Shown here: positions 43,744 to 53,077 of the stretch, piece by piece
Numbering within the stretch: the first letter of the stretch is position 1
Layout of the letters: every line of letters begins with the position of its first letter
Assembly (NCBI GenBank): GCA_036557665.1
Contig: DATBHG010000075.1
Location: forward strand, 43,099-107,098
Reading direction: 5' to 3'
Origin: VAZQ01 sp036557665
GTDB lineage: Bacteria > Pseudomonadota > Alphaproteobacteria > Rhizobiales > Xanthobacteraceae
Length of the DNA: 64,000 bases
Translations under genes and position numbers: made by a program
The notes under the pieces: generated by a model
The model's input: the letters and a program-made list of their open reading frames with translations, nothing else
Told to the model about the DNA's origin: nothing
Database searches by the model: none

Positions 43744-45324
43744 ATGCATCGAGCAAATCTGCGGGTGCTCTTGGCAATTGCCGTCATCGGCTCCTCGACA
43801 ATCACGACGGCCCGAGCAGCTCTCCAAATCGACCAGCTGGTCGACAAGTCGGAGACATGGACAATTGGGTACAACAAGAGCCTGAAAGGCTGCATCGCTT
43901 CGGCTACTTCCAAGGACAGGACCACGGTGTGGATTGGGTTCGCCGGCAGCGAGCCGAATGCTCCCGCTTACCTTGCATTCACGAGTCCGGATTGGCGCTT
44001 CATAGAGCCCCGCAAGTTCTACGAAGTTGAAATCCGTGCCGTGGGGGCCCATGGCCGGGCAGGCTATGGCAGCGGTATCGAGCGGTCGAATGAAAAGGGG
44101 GTATTCGTATTCGGTGTAAAATGGCGGCTGTTGGAAGAGCTGGGCGAAGGGTCCGGCCTCCTGCTTTCGATCAATAAAGGGGAGCATACCCTCGTCAATA
44201 TTTCTGGTTCATCGGAGGCGCTCGAGAAGCTGTTGTCCTGCCAACGGCGAAATATCGCCTTGAAGCCGCAGGGCATTCAACCGCTCGGGTTGCCCGAGGA
44301 CATGCAGCGATTAGAGCGCCAACGGCAAGCCGCCGACCAGGAGCGCCTTCCGAGGGCGCCGGCGGAACAATCGGCAGGCGAGGGATCGATTCAATCGCGC
44401 TCTGAGCCCACTGACAAAACCAGGAGTGAGGAAGCCGCACCGGAAGCTCTCCAACCGGCCGGTCGTGAAGAACAGGCAGAGCGACAGAATGCCGAGCGCG
44501 CCGGCTCTGAAGGCCGAAGTGAGCAAGCCGACCTTGAACAAGCTGTGGTTGAACAATTTCGGACCGAGGACGGTGCGGGCGCGGCGCGGCAAAGTCGGGA
44601 GAAGGGAAGCACAGAACCCGAACCAGGAGCCCGGAGGCGAGACGCACATGACAAAAGCGATGGGGACGCAGATCCAAAGGTGTCGGGCCCCGCTCGATCG
44701 GATGAGCGAGTCGCAGCGGCTCCCGCGTCGTCCTTGCAGCCCCCGGCCGATCCCGGACGCGAGCGCGGGGCGCTGGTTAGAGCAATCAAACAGGAGCTGA
44801 TGCGAGTCGGTTGCTATGACGGCCGCATTGACGAAGATTGGCAGACGCCGGTTGCGAGAGCTTCTGTCCAGAGATACGCAACGCGGGCCCGGCTGACGAT
44901 TTCACCTGCGGAGCCGACCAACGAGCTGCTCGACTCGATTAGAGCCAGGTCGGAACGCGTGTGTCCCGTTGGATGCGGACCGCGCAAGGTGGAGAAGGAG
45001 GGCCGTTGCATAGCGAAGGGGTGCCCCGCGGGATTCGCCCTCGATGATGATGGCGATTGCGTCGTGAGACGCAAGACGGTGAGGCGACACGAGGTTGAGG
45101 AGAAAGACCTGAGCAAGAAGGAGAAAGACCTGAGCAATAAGGAGAAAGACCTGAGCAATAAAAGGTATCGCCAACCTGCATCAATACGGCAACCAGATCG
45201 GGCGCTAATACTACGCTCCCACGACTCGAAACGGCGAGCGAGAGCGGATTCCGACCGGGATCGGAATGACGACAAGGAGCCGGCCGCTCGCCGGCCTGCC
45301 CATTCACACCGTTCGCGGAGCTGA
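43744..45324 (+). CDS. Secreted charged protein with C-terminal peptidoglycan-binding-like and Cys-rich region
   Basis: 526 residues from ATG 43744 (MHRANLRVLLAIAVIGSSTI), giving a signal peptide cut near TARAALQ. Residues 25-190 form an N-terminal globular domain with no family I recognise. A Glu/Arg/Gln-rich disordered region follows to about 350. A domain near 360-420 (ALVRAIKQELMRVGCYDGRI) looks like the peptidoglycan-binding-like module attached to caspase-family proteins in bradyrhizobia, followed by a Cys motif (CPVGCGPRKVEKEGRCIAKG). The tail has a KEKDLSN repeat (three 21-base units, about 45099-45161) and is basic. Function unknown; possible link to the CHAT gene is inference. Confidence 0.7.
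   Translation: MHRANLRVLLAIAVIGSSTITTARAALQIDQLVDKSETWTIGYNKSLKGCIASATSKDRTTVWIGFAGSEPNAPAYLAFTSPDWRFIEPRKFYEVEIRAVGAHGRAGYGSGIERSNEKGVFVFGVKWRLLEELGEGSGLLLSINKGEHTLVNISGSSEALEKLLSCQRRNIALKPQGIQPLGLPEDMQRLERQRQAADQERLPRAPAEQSAGEGSIQSRSEPTDKTRSEEAAPEALQPAGREEQAERQNAERAGSEGRSEQADLEQAVVEQFRTEDGAGAARQSREKGSTEPEPGARRRDAHDKSDGDADPKVSGPARSDERVAAAPASSLQPPADPGRERGALVRAIKQELMRVGCYDGRIDEDWQTPVARASVQRYATRARLTISPAEPTNELLDSIRARSERVCPVGCGPRKVEKEGRCIAKGCPAGFALDDDGDCVVRRKTVRRHEVEEKDLSKKEKDLSNKEKDLSNKRYRQPASIRQPDRALILRSHDSKRRARADSDRDRNDDKEPAARRPAHSHRSRS
45099..45161 (+). repeat. 21-base tandem repeat, three units, in coding sequence
   Basis: Units of the type GAGAAAGACCTGAGCAATAAG encode KEKDLSN heptads within the secreted charged protein. 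The second and third copies are nearly identical and the first differs at a few bases, so copy number may vary between strains. Confidence 0.8.
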
Positions 45325-45484
45325 GGCCGCCAAGCTCCAGTCCCGATGCCAGCGCGGAGCATCGAATCAGTCGAGCCTCTGTTGCTTTCTCGTGGTTGAC
45401 ATCGCACCGGTTTTGTGGGTTCGTCAACGAGCCTGATGAACAACTCAAAAGCGTCGCTGCGTTGAGCTGCCGAGGCTGAGCGTG

Positions 45485-45808
45485 ATGCCGGTGCAATCTC
45501 GAAAGCTTGCAGGCTCGCTAACCGCATGCAGCTGCATTTGTGCAATCGCGACACTGTTGCAGTGCTCTTTGGTAAGTGCACGCTCCCTCAGATCGGGGAT
45601 AAGCCTTGCTGAGGAGAGTCACACCATCACAGCGACGGCATCCGCAGCTGATCGCGGGGACGCATGCGAGAGATCGATCGACAAGGTCATCAACCTTTGC
45701 ATGTTTCAGGGGTTGAACAATATCGGGCGCGTGGACTGCGAGTGCGAGGAAGATACCGGCGGCGGTCGCAAGTGGACGTGCACGGCAACGGCCCCATGCA
45801 CAAAATAA
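45485..45808 (+). CDS. Small secreted Cys-rich protein
   Basis: 107 residues. I start at ATG 45485; a GTG three bases earlier is equivalent. The N-terminal hydrophobic stretch (GSLTACSCICAIATLLQCSL) is a likely signal peptide. The mature part has six Cys in a pattern suggesting disulfides (ACERSIDKVINLC, DCECEED, TCTATAPC). I recognise no family. It follows the charged secreted protein by about 160 bases on the same strand. Confidence 0.5.
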   Translation: MPVQSRKLAGSLTACSCICAIATLLQCSLVSARSLRSGISLAEESHTITATASAADRGDACERSIDKVINLCMFQGLNNIGRVDCECEEDTGGGRKWTCTATAPCTK

Positions 45809-45968
45809 ATAAAACAAATAATGACTGCCAGAAAATCTCCGGGGCGCAGTCCGACCCGAAACGCCGCTGCCGACATCGCGTCGGAAGGGCGGTCTTTGGT
45901 CGTGTGCCGGAAAATAATCGCAGGCGATTGCGTGCGGTGATTTCCCGTGCCGGTCCGATCTGCCCCGC

Positions 45969-46820
45969 TCAGCTCCCATCAACATGCATGAGGAAATGCC
46001 GCACATCCGTGTTGAACTGCCGGGGGTCCTGTAGAAACGCGAAGTGGCTGACCTGGGGCTCAATCAGGAGCCCGCTGCCGGGGATGTGATCGGCCATGAA
46101 CAGTGTATTCTCGCGTTTGATCGCCTCATCGTGATCCGCATCCACGATCCAGGTCGGCACCTTGATGCGGGCAAGATCGCCCGCTGTCCAATTCGGCTGC
46201 GTCTCCCACATCCTGGTGATCTGGGCGAGAAACGCATCGTATTGCGTTGGCGTGGGCGAGAGCTTTTCATACTCCTTCCTCGCCCGGGCGATGAACGCGG
46301 TGAAAACCGGACTCTGATTGACGTCCTTGACGCCGCTCGGGTCGGAGTTTGCGGCAAACGCGAAAAGTTTTGAAAGCCGCTCGGGGTGATGGATCGCGAT
46401 GTCGAGCCCGATGATTGCGCCGTCACTCCAGCCGACCAGCGCAGCCTTGTCCATTTTAAGAAAATCCATGAGCGCGAGCACATCGGAAGCCATGAGGTCG
46501 TAGCCATAGGGTCGCGCGTCGCGCGAGCTGCGGCCGTGGCCGCGGCTGTCCATGACGACAACGCGGTAGTGCGACGTCAGGGCCGGCACCAGCTCGCCCC
46601 AATAATCCGCATTGGCGAGGCCGCCGTGGAGCAGGATAACCGGCGTGCCGCGGCCGAAATCGGCATACCAGATGTTGATGCCGTTCACCGGCGCATGACC
46701 GCTCTTCGCGGGCGCCGGCAAAGTCGGCGTTGGCGGCAACGCCAGCCATCGCGGCTCTGCCCGCGCCGCAGCGGCGAAAGCGAGCAGCAGGGCACCGACG
46801 ATAATGGTAAGGCGTTGCAT
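45969..46820 (-). CDS. Secreted alpha/beta hydrolase
   Basis: 283 residues with a signal peptide (LTIIVGALLLAFAAAARAEP). The alpha/beta-hydrolase fold is clear: oxyanion-region HG in VILLHGGLANADYWGEL, strand and loop VVVMDSRGHGRSSRDARPYG, nucleophile Ser in LVGWSDGAIIG, acid in WIVDADHDEAI and the catalytic His near PQVSHFAFLQD. It probably cleaves esters or amides in the periplasm. The substrate is unknown. Confidence 0.9.
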   Translation of the reverse strand: MQRLTIIVGALLLAFAAAARAEPRWLALPPTPTLPAPAKSGHAPVNGINIWYADFGRGTPVILLHGGLANADYWGELVPALTSHYRVVVMDSRGHGRSSRDARPYGYDLMASDVLALMDFLKMDKAALVGWSDGAIIGLDIAIHHPERLSKLFAFAANSDPSGVKDVNQSPVFTAFIARARKEYEKLSPTPTQYDAFLAQITRMWETQPNWTAGDLARIKVPTWIVDADHDEAIKRENTLFMADHIPGSGLLIEPQVSHFAFLQDPRQFNTDVRHFLMHVDGS

Positions 46821-46977
46821 CGTTTAATCGTCGCTCGTTTCGGGCAGGCGCACCATATGGCAAATAAGGGCGCGCTTCCCGATTTCGTCAAACGGCCTCG
46901 TGCCGGCCGCGGCCACGTTGAATCAGCTCAACACGGCACTTACACCAGCGCTCTTGCGTTGCGTCAAACGCGTTGCG

Positions 46978-47934
46978 CTACGGCGCGTCCAGAACCTGCC
47001 GGCAGGCGGCCGGCAGCTGGCTCATTTTGGGCCCCGGCCGCGGCATCGACGGCCCATCGGGCAGGGCCTCGCTCGACCACCGATGCATCTCTTTGCCGGT
47101 GCAGCCGTCGCCCGCGTCGCGCGCCGCCTGCGGCTCGCATTCCGGACTGTCGCTTGGGCAGTTGAGACGGACATGGAAGTGCCAGTCGTGCCCCAACCAC
47201 GGCTGCACCTTGCGCAGCCACGCGCGGTCGTTGCCGGCCTCGCGGCAAAGCGCCTTCTTGATGGCGGTATTCACGAATACGCGGTTGACCCGCGGATCCT
47301 CCGCCGCCGCCTTGATCAGCGCCAGGTGCGCCGGCGTCCACACCTTCGGATCGACGTCCTTGCGGTCCTTGGCGACAACTACGGTGGCCATCATTTCTTC
47401 GCGTTCTTCTCGCGTGAGCTCGTGCTCGGGCATGGGCGTGAGCCAGATGTCGGCATCGAGACCGACCTGATGGCTCGCGTGGCCGTGGAACAGCGGGCCG
47501 CCGCGCGGCTGCGACATGTCGCCGATCAGCAGCCCGGGCCAGCCGCTCCTGGCCCCGCGCTCGGACAGCTCCTCGATGAATTGCACCAGAGCCGGATGGC
47601 CCCAGTTGCGGTTGCGCGAGACGCGCATCACTTGCCAGTTCTCGCCGTTGATGGGCAATGCGACCGCGCCCGCAAGGCAGCCTTTGTTATAGAAGCCGAT
47701 GGAGCGCGGCGGGAGCGCGGCTGGTGTCGTTTTGCGGGCGAACAGCTCTCTGGCCAGCGTCGCCGGGCCGGCGGGCTTTGCGAGCGGCGGCAACGGCTCG
47801 GGATTGAGGCTACCTTTGTCCTGCGCGTTCGCCGAACCGTCCACGAGAAATAGCACAGCGCACAATGCAACCGCAGCCAGCGGTTCAAAGCCGCGCCAGA
47901 TCGAGCCCCCGGACTCTCTGATGTGCAAAGACAT
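46978..47934 (-). CDS. mepA: Penicillin-insensitive murein endopeptidase MepA
   Basis: 318 residues from MSLHIRESGG, the Met that heads a signal peptide (LAAVALCAVLFLVDGSANAQ); a start at 48144 would add 70 unlikely residues. MepA is a zinc LAS-family metallopeptidase cutting D-Ala-mDAP cross-links in peptidoglycan. Motifs are GHASHQVGLDADIWL (zinc His and Asp) and HDWHFHVRLNCP. Cysteines at the ends probably form disulfides, as in E. coli MepA. No partner genes are adjacent. Confidence 0.94.
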   Translation of the reverse strand: MSLHIRESGGSIWRGFEPLAAVALCAVLFLVDGSANAQDKGSLNPEPLPPLAKPAGPATLARELFARKTTPAALPPRSIGFYNKGCLAGAVALPINGENWQVMRVSRNRNWGHPALVQFIEELSERGARSGWPGLLIGDMSQPRGGPLFHGHASHQVGLDADIWLTPMPEHELTREEREEMMATVVVAKDRKDVDPKVWTPAHLALIKAAAEDPRVNRVFVNTAIKKALCREAGNDRAWLRKVQPWLGHDWHFHVRLNCPSDSPECEPQAARDAGDGCTGKEMHRWSSEALPDGPSMPRPGPKMSQLPAACRQVLDAP

Positions 47935-48177
47935 GGGAAGGATGTGCCGATCTCCCTCTTGAGCGCAATACACGATATTGCGAAAGCTTTGGCTGAATGA
48001 TGGCAAAAATTCGCCGCGTCGAGTCCCTTTTGCTGCAATGAGCAACTTGAGTGGGACGATTCGTCGGTTTCTTCGGTGGCAAAAGGGCACTCGTGGAGTT
48101 TTCTGTTTGGCCCGCCTGGACCATTTTACGATGTCGTTGAGCACGGATGCCCGGCCCTGGCCTGCAATGCAAGTGCA

Positions 48178-49728
48178 TCATGCCACTTTCGTGCCGTCTG
48201 GGCGAGGGTCCGCCGACGTCGAGCATCGTTGCGCGTCAACGTCTCGCAAGTCCTTCTTCAGGATCTTGCCGTAGTTGTTCTTCGGCAGCTCGGCGACAAA
48301 GACGTACTCCTTGGGTCGTTTGAAACGTGCGATCTTCTGCAGGCACAAGGTGTCGAGCTCGTCGCGCGAGGCCGTCCCGACCACATAGGCAACAACGATC
48401 TCGCCCCATTCCGGATCAGGCCGGCCGATGACCGAGGCCTCCTGCACGCCGGCATGCTGCAGCAGCACCTCCTCCACTTCCCGCGGATAGATGTTCGAGC
48501 CTCCGGAGATGATGAGGTCCTTGGAGCGGTCTTTCAGAAAAAGAAACCCGGCCGGGTCGAAGGCGCCGATGTCGCCGGTGTGCAGCCAGCCGCCTTTCAG
48601 GGTGGAGGCCGTCGCATCGTCGTCGCGCCAATACCCAGTCATGACCACGTCGCCGCGGCACAGGATCTCGCCGCTCTCGCCCGTGGCGCAGGGGCGGTCC
48701 TGCGTATCGGCGATCACAACGTCCACGCAGGCGAACGGCCGGCCCGCCGACGCCAGACGCCCGCTCCAGCGCGGGTGATCGCGGTCGGCGATATCCTGCA
48801 TCGAGAGCGTCGAGATCGTCATCGGCGCCTCTCCCTGCCCGTAGATCTGAGAAAAGCGCGGCCCGAACCGATCGACTGCCTTGCGGATATCCTCCACGTA
48901 CATGGGAGCGCCGCCCCAGACGATCGCCTGGATGTTTTCCGGATTGCATTCGTAACGGCAATCGACCAGCCGCTTGACCATGGTGGGCGCGGCAAACATC
49001 GAAACGCGCGGCCGCCGGTCGATAAGCCGGAGTATCTCCTCGGCGTCGAAGCCGCCCGACTCCGGGATGATCTGCAGCCCTAGCCGGGCGACATGCGCCA
49101 TGAGATAGAGCCCCGAGCCGTGACTCATGGGCGCGCCATGGAGGATGGCATCGCCCGGCACGAGCGGATTGACCTCGGTCGCATAGGCATGACTGGTCCA
49201 ATACAATACACGGTGCGTGAGCATAGCGCCCTTCGGCCTGCCGGTAGTTCCGGAGGTGTAGAACAGCCAAGCCAGGTCGTCCGCTGCGCGCGGGGTCGGC
49301 GCAATCGCATCCGCCTGCGCCAACCGCTCGTAGTCGGTGCCGCCCAGTGTGATCAGATGCTCGAGCGTGCCCGGCGCGCAGGCGGCGATGTCCGCATCAA
49401 GGCCCGGCGAGGCGAGGCAGGCACGGGCGCCGGCGTGCTCCAGGATGTAGGCGAGCTCCGCGGGGTGCAGCTTGGCGTTGACCGGCACCGCAACCAGGCC
49501 GGCGTGCCAGACGGCATAAAGCGTCTCGAGAAAGCCCACGCTGTTCTTGGCAATGATAGCCACGCGATCGCCTGCTTCCAGGCCGAGGCGTCCGCGCAGC
49601 GCGCCGGCGATGCGGGCAATCCGCCCGGCGAGCGCCGAATAGGTGAGCGCGACGCGCTCGCCCACCGCGACCGCCGCTCGCTCGGGATAGGCCTTCCCGG
49701 CACGTTCCAGCCACAGCGCCAGGTTCAT
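48178..49728 (-). CDS. Acyl-CoA synthetase (AMP-forming)
   Basis: 516 residues from MNLALWLERAGKAYPERAA; the longer start at 49785 would run into the REP element. ANL-superfamily ligase activating a carboxylic acid to acyl-AMP then acyl-CoA. Motifs are A3 (LFYTSGTTGRPKGAML), A5 (QIYGQGEAPMT), A7 (GWLHTGDIGAFD), A8 (RSKDLIISGGSNIYPREVEE) and the C-terminal catalytic Lys (KNNYGKILKKDLR). Resembles long-chain or cyclohexanecarboxyl ligases; exact acid unknown. It lies next to the RAYT element but is not part of it. Confidence 0.93.
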   Translation of the reverse strand: MNLALWLERAGKAYPERAAVAVGERVALTYSALAGRIARIAGALRGRLGLEAGDRVAIIAKNSVGFLETLYAVWHAGLVAVPVNAKLHPAELAYILEHAGARACLASPGLDADIAACAPGTLEHLITLGGTDYERLAQADAIAPTPRAADDLAWLFYTSGTTGRPKGAMLTHRVLYWTSHAYATEVNPLVPGDAILHGAPMSHGSGLYLMAHVARLGLQIIPESGGFDAEEILRLIDRRPRVSMFAAPTMVKRLVDCRYECNPENIQAIVWGGAPMYVEDIRKAVDRFGPRFSQIYGQGEAPMTISTLSMQDIADRDHPRWSGRLASAGRPFACVDVVIADTQDRPCATGESGEILCRGDVVMTGYWRDDDATASTLKGGWLHTGDIGAFDPAGFLFLKDRSKDLIISGGSNIYPREVEEVLLQHAGVQEASVIGRPDPEWGEIVVAYVVGTASRDELDTLCLQKIARFKRPKEYVFVAELPKNNYGKILKKDLRDVDAQRCSTSADPRPDGTKVA

Positions 49729-49745
49729 TTGTAACCGCGCAGCCT

Positions 49746-49785
49746 GTAGGGTGGGCAAAGGCGCGCTCTTGCGCGCCGTGCCCAC
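49746..49785 (+). repeat. REP element, left flank of the RAYT gene
   Basis: It begins GTAGGGTGGGCAAAGGCGCG, then TCTT, then an arm GCGCGCCGTGCCCAC. The GTAGGG head with a stem is the form recognised by RAYT transposases. Its mirror image lies at 50384-50457. Confidence 0.85.
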
Positions 49786-49841
49786 GCCGGTCTATCGGTT
49801 TGATGCAGCTGCAGGAAAAGGTAGATCATAGTCCTGCTCCC

Positions 49842-50372
49842 ATGTCGCGGTATCGTCGTGCAAACATCCAAGGCGGCGTTTTCTTCTTTACTGTCACGCT
49901 CGCCGATAGATCGAGCGACCTTCTTATACGGCACATTGATCGGCTTCGGCGCATCTACATGTCGGTTCAACGGCGGCATCCATTTCAAACGCTTGCGGTT
50001 TGCATATTGCCAGACCACCTTCATGCGCTCTGGTTGCTGCCGCAGGGCGATGCCGAGTTTCCTCTACGTTGGAGCTTGATCAAAGCCGGATTTTCTCGTG
50101 GCCTTCCCTTGGTTGTGGAGCGCAGCTCCAGCAAGACGGAGCGCCGGGAGCGGGGAATTTGGCAACGTCGATATTGGGAACACGCCATTCGCGATGATGC
50201 CGATCTCGAGCGGCATGTCGATTACATTCACTTCAATCCCGTTAAGCATGGGCATGTGTCGCAAGTTTGCGATTGGCCGTACAGCACCTTCCACAGTTAT
50301 GTGACCCGAGGGCTGCTCCCGCGGGATTGGGGCGGGCGCGTGGGCGAAATTTCAGGCGCTTTCGGCGAATGA
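49842..50372 (+). CDS. REP-associated tyrosine transposase (RAYT)
   Basis: 176 residues from ATG 49842 (MSRYRRANIQGGVFFFTVTL); a start at 49800 adds only spacer. It is a Y1-type HUH nuclease, related to IS200/IS605 transposases but domesticated to REP repeats. The metal-binding HxH is H59 and H61 in LPDHLHALWLLP and the nucleophile is Y128 in HVDYIHFNPVKHG. Typical RAYT blocks GIWQRRYWEHAIRDD and DWPYSTFHSYV are present. It sits between inverted GTAGGG elements, a complete REPtron. It appears intact. Confidence 0.95.
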   Translation: MSRYRRANIQGGVFFFTVTLADRSSDLLIRHIDRLRRIYMSVQRRHPFQTLAVCILPDHLHALWLLPQGDAEFPLRWSLIKAGFSRGLPLVVERSSSKTERRERGIWQRRYWEHAIRDDADLERHVDYIHFNPVKHGHVSQVCDWPYSTFHSYVTRGLLPRDWGGRVGEISGAFGE

Positions 50373-50383
50373 TCGGATCACGC

Positions 50384-50457
50384 GTGGGCACGGCGCGCGC
50401 AGTCAAGCTTGCGCGGACTGCGTATACTGTCTGTGTGCGCGCCTTTGCCCACCCTAC
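50384..50457 (-). repeat. REP element, right flank of the RAYT gene (inverted)
   Basis: It ends GCGCGCCTTTGCCCACCCTAC and begins GTGGGCACGGCGCGC, the exact inverse of the left element. It carries an extra 30 or so bases in the loop, including AGTCAAGCTTGCGCGGACT. Left and right elements point toward each other's opposite ends. Confidence 0.85.
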
Positions 50458-50502
50458 AAGTGCATTCGAACAGAAAGCGGTAAGTGCGTAGCGAGGCCTG
50501 CC

Positions 50503-51162
50503 ATGTCGAAGCAACCGCCCAGCGACGATAGCGTCGGTCGCATGCATTTCCTGCTCGGCCTGCGTCAACGCGGGATCGGCGATGCGGCCGTGCTGCGCGC
50601 CATGGACCAGGTGCCGCGGGAGCATTTCGTAGAAAACGAATTCAGCGACACTGCCTATGCCGACCAGGCACTGCCGATCGCCTGCGGGCAGACGATCAGC
50701 CAGCCCTATGTCGTGGCCTACATGAGCGAGCAGCTCAACATCGAGCCGCAGCACAGGGTTCTCGAGATCGGGACCGGCTCAGGCTATCAGGCCGCCATTC
50801 TTTCGCGTCTCGCGCGTGAAGTGGTCACGGTCGAGCGCTATCGCACCCTTGCAGAGACCGCTCGCACGCGGTTGGCGAGCCTCGGTTACGACAACGTCGA
50901 TGTGCGCCTCGGCGACGGGTTTGCGGGCGCTCCCGACAAAGCGCCTTACGATCGTATCATGGTGACGGCGGCGGCCGAAACGATTCCGCAGCCACTCGTC
51001 GACCAACTTGCCGACGGCGGGATCATGCTGTTGCCGCTCGGGCCGCACAGCGGCTCGCAACAGCTCGTGAAGCTCAAGAAAACGGCAGGAGGAATCGAGC
51101 GGGAAGATTTGATCCCGGTGCGTTTCGTCCCGCTCCTGCCCGGCCGTGCGCGCGAGCTCTAA
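50503..51162 (+). CDS. pcm: Protein-L-isoaspartate O-methyltransferase Pcm
   Basis: 219 residues, normal length. It methylates isoaspartyl residues in damaged proteins using S-adenosylmethionine, starting their repair. Motif I is LEIGTGSGYQAAIL, the preceding PCMT region CGQTISQPYVVAYM is clear, and post-motif GDGFAGAPDKAPYDRIMVTA is present. In many alphaproteobacteria pcm sits directly between surE and the LysM-M23 lipoprotein gene. Here surE is not upstream; a RAYT element takes its place, and phoD lies on the opposite strand downstream. Confidence 0.95.
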   Translation: MSKQPPSDDSVGRMHFLLGLRQRGIGDAAVLRAMDQVPREHFVENEFSDTAYADQALPIACGQTISQPYVVAYMSEQLNIEPQHRVLEIGTGSGYQAAILSRLAREVVTVERYRTLAETARTRLASLGYDNVDVRLGDGFAGAPDKAPYDRIMVTAAAETIPQPLVDQLADGGIMLLPLGPHSGSQQLVKLKKTAGGIEREDLIPVRFVPLLPGRAREL

Positions 51163-51190
51163 GGCTTTCTCGTTTGCCTCTGGTCACGCC

Positions 51191-52801
51191 TCAAGCCGCG
51201 GCGACGCCCGGACGGCCGCCCTCGACCGCGAAGGTCCGGTAGGTTGCGATCCCGGCTTTGGGATCGGCCGCGTCCGAGATAACGCGCATGCGCACCAGCA
51301 TATGCGTGCGCTCGAGATCGACGCAGGTATACCCGCGCCGCCTGCTGTCGAAGAAGTGGACATGCGGATTGTCGGGCAAGGCCTGCGCGATCGCCTCGTA
51401 AGGCGGACCGTAGGATGAGATCGAGGTGCCGACGAACTCGGTTGCAACGACAGGAGACGCCGTATCGTCGAAGTCGAGTCGAAGGTCGTTGGCAAAGAAC
51501 GAATGGATATCGCCCCCGACCACCACCGGATTTGACACGCGCGCATCCCGGATATGCTCGAGCAGCCGCGCGCGATTGGCCGGATAGCCGTCCCAATTGT
51601 CGGTCGTGAAGGCGAAAGCGTCGTTTCTCTTGACGTGATACTGCGCCATCAGCACGTCCTGGGCGATCAGGTTCCACTGCGCCTTGGAGCGCGCCAACCC
51701 GGAATGGAGCCAGCCTTCCTGGTCGAAGCCCAGCATGGTTCGCCCGGGGTCGCGGCGCTCGGGACAGCCTGCATCGGTTTCCAGATGGTTGCCGCCCTTG
51801 TTCGGCGGCGCGTAGCAGGCTTCGCGCGAGCGGTATTGCCGGCCGTCGATCACCGAGATTTCGATGAGATCGCCGAAGCTGCAACGATCGTAGATGCGCA
51901 TGACCGGGCCGTGCGGTCGCGACAGGATCGGCCGCACCGGCATGTGCTCGTAGAATGCCTGATAGGCAGCCGCGCGCCGGAGCAGGAACAGCTCGGGGTC
52001 GGCAAAGCTCGGCGACCATTTGTCGGCGTAGTCGTTCTGCACCTCGTGGTCGTCCCAGGTGACCAGCATCGACATCTCGGCGTGAAACCGCTGCAGATCC
52101 GCATCGAGCCGATATTGCGCGTAGCGATTGCGGTAGGTCGGCAAGGTCGCCGCCTCGACGCCGTCGGAATGGCGCCGTACGATCGGACGCCGTTCCTCGA
52201 TAGTCTCGTAGATGTAATCGCCAAGAAAGAGAACGAATTCCGGATTCTCATCGACAAGATGCCTGTAAGCGGAGAAATAACCGTGCTCGTAATTGGCACA
52301 GGAGACAAAGGCGAAACGCAGCCGGTCGGGCGAAGCCGACGGTGCGGGCAGAGTGACAGCGCGGCCGATGCGGCTTGCGGCCTCGCCGCTCGTGAACCGA
52401 TACCAGTAGGGGCGGCCGGGCTGTAAGCCGCGAACGTCGAGATGCACCGAGTAAGCGAACGCCTGCTCTGCGCTCGCTTCGCCGCTGCGGACGAGATCGT
52501 GCATCGCCGGGTCGGTGGCGATTTCATAGCCGATGGTCATATCGCCGCCGCGCATGCCCCCGGGTGTCTCCGGATCGGCCGACAAGGGCGCCGGCGCAAG
52601 CCGGGTCCATAAAACAAAACCGTCTGGGCTCGGCGCACCGGACGCAACGCCGAGGCTGAATGGGTCGCCTGCATGCCACGTTTGCGCCGCCGCGGCGCGC
52701 AGCAAAGCCGGCGCGCCGACCAGGACAAGACCGCCGCCGGCGGCGGCCTCGAGCACTCCCCGGCGGGTGGGATAATTCGCAGACGAACGGGTCAGCGGCA
52801 T
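51191..52801 (-). CDS. phoD: Alkaline phosphatase D family protein, Tat-exported
   Basis: 536 residues from MPLTRSSANYPTRRGVLEAA, with a Tat signal and cleavage near AAAAQTW. PhoD is a Ca/Fe-dependent phosphodiesterase/phosphomonoesterase. Metal-site motifs are FVSCANYEHG, FLGDYIYETIEE, TWDDHEVQNDYAD and VGGDIHSFFAND. It is convergent with pcm and divergent from the lipoprotein gene. I cannot see a convincing Pho box. It interrupts the usual pcm-to-lipoprotein order. Confidence 0.95.
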   Translation of the reverse strand: MPLTRSSANYPTRRGVLEAAAGGGLVLVGAPALLRAAAAQTWHAGDPFSLGVASGAPSPDGFVLWTRLAPAPLSADPETPGGMRGGDMTIGYEIATDPAMHDLVRSGEASAEQAFAYSVHLDVRGLQPGRPYWYRFTSGEAASRIGRAVTLPAPSASPDRLRFAFVSCANYEHGYFSAYRHLVDENPEFVLFLGDYIYETIEERRPIVRRHSDGVEAATLPTYRNRYAQYRLDADLQRFHAEMSMLVTWDDHEVQNDYADKWSPSFADPELFLLRRAAAYQAFYEHMPVRPILSRPHGPVMRIYDRCSFGDLIEISVIDGRQYRSREACYAPPNKGGNHLETDAGCPERRDPGRTMLGFDQEGWLHSGLARSKAQWNLIAQDVLMAQYHVKRNDAFAFTTDNWDGYPANRARLLEHIRDARVSNPVVVGGDIHSFFANDLRLDFDDTASPVVATEFVGTSISSYGPPYEAIAQALPDNPHVHFFDSRRRGYTCVDLERTHMLVRMRVISDAADPKAGIATYRTFAVEGGRPGVAAA

Positions 52802-53077
52802 GATCTCACGATTGTCACGAAGGTCCACATAGTCGCGCAGGAATGTGACGGCCGCAACAAAGCAAGCCTGTGATCCCGGTTGGGCTCATGCGAGCGGGGC
52901 ATTGCGGGAAGGTCGGGGGCGGGAATCGTGAGCCTGCAAATCACCGAGCACAAATCCGGCGCCTGACCACGTTCAAGTTGTCGAACAGTGTTGCAGAAAT
53001 GTCGAATTTGCTTAAAGCCTTATTTACCTGCGCGCTGTTAACTCGGCCCCCTGTATTGCGTATCAGCGTGTGTACCG

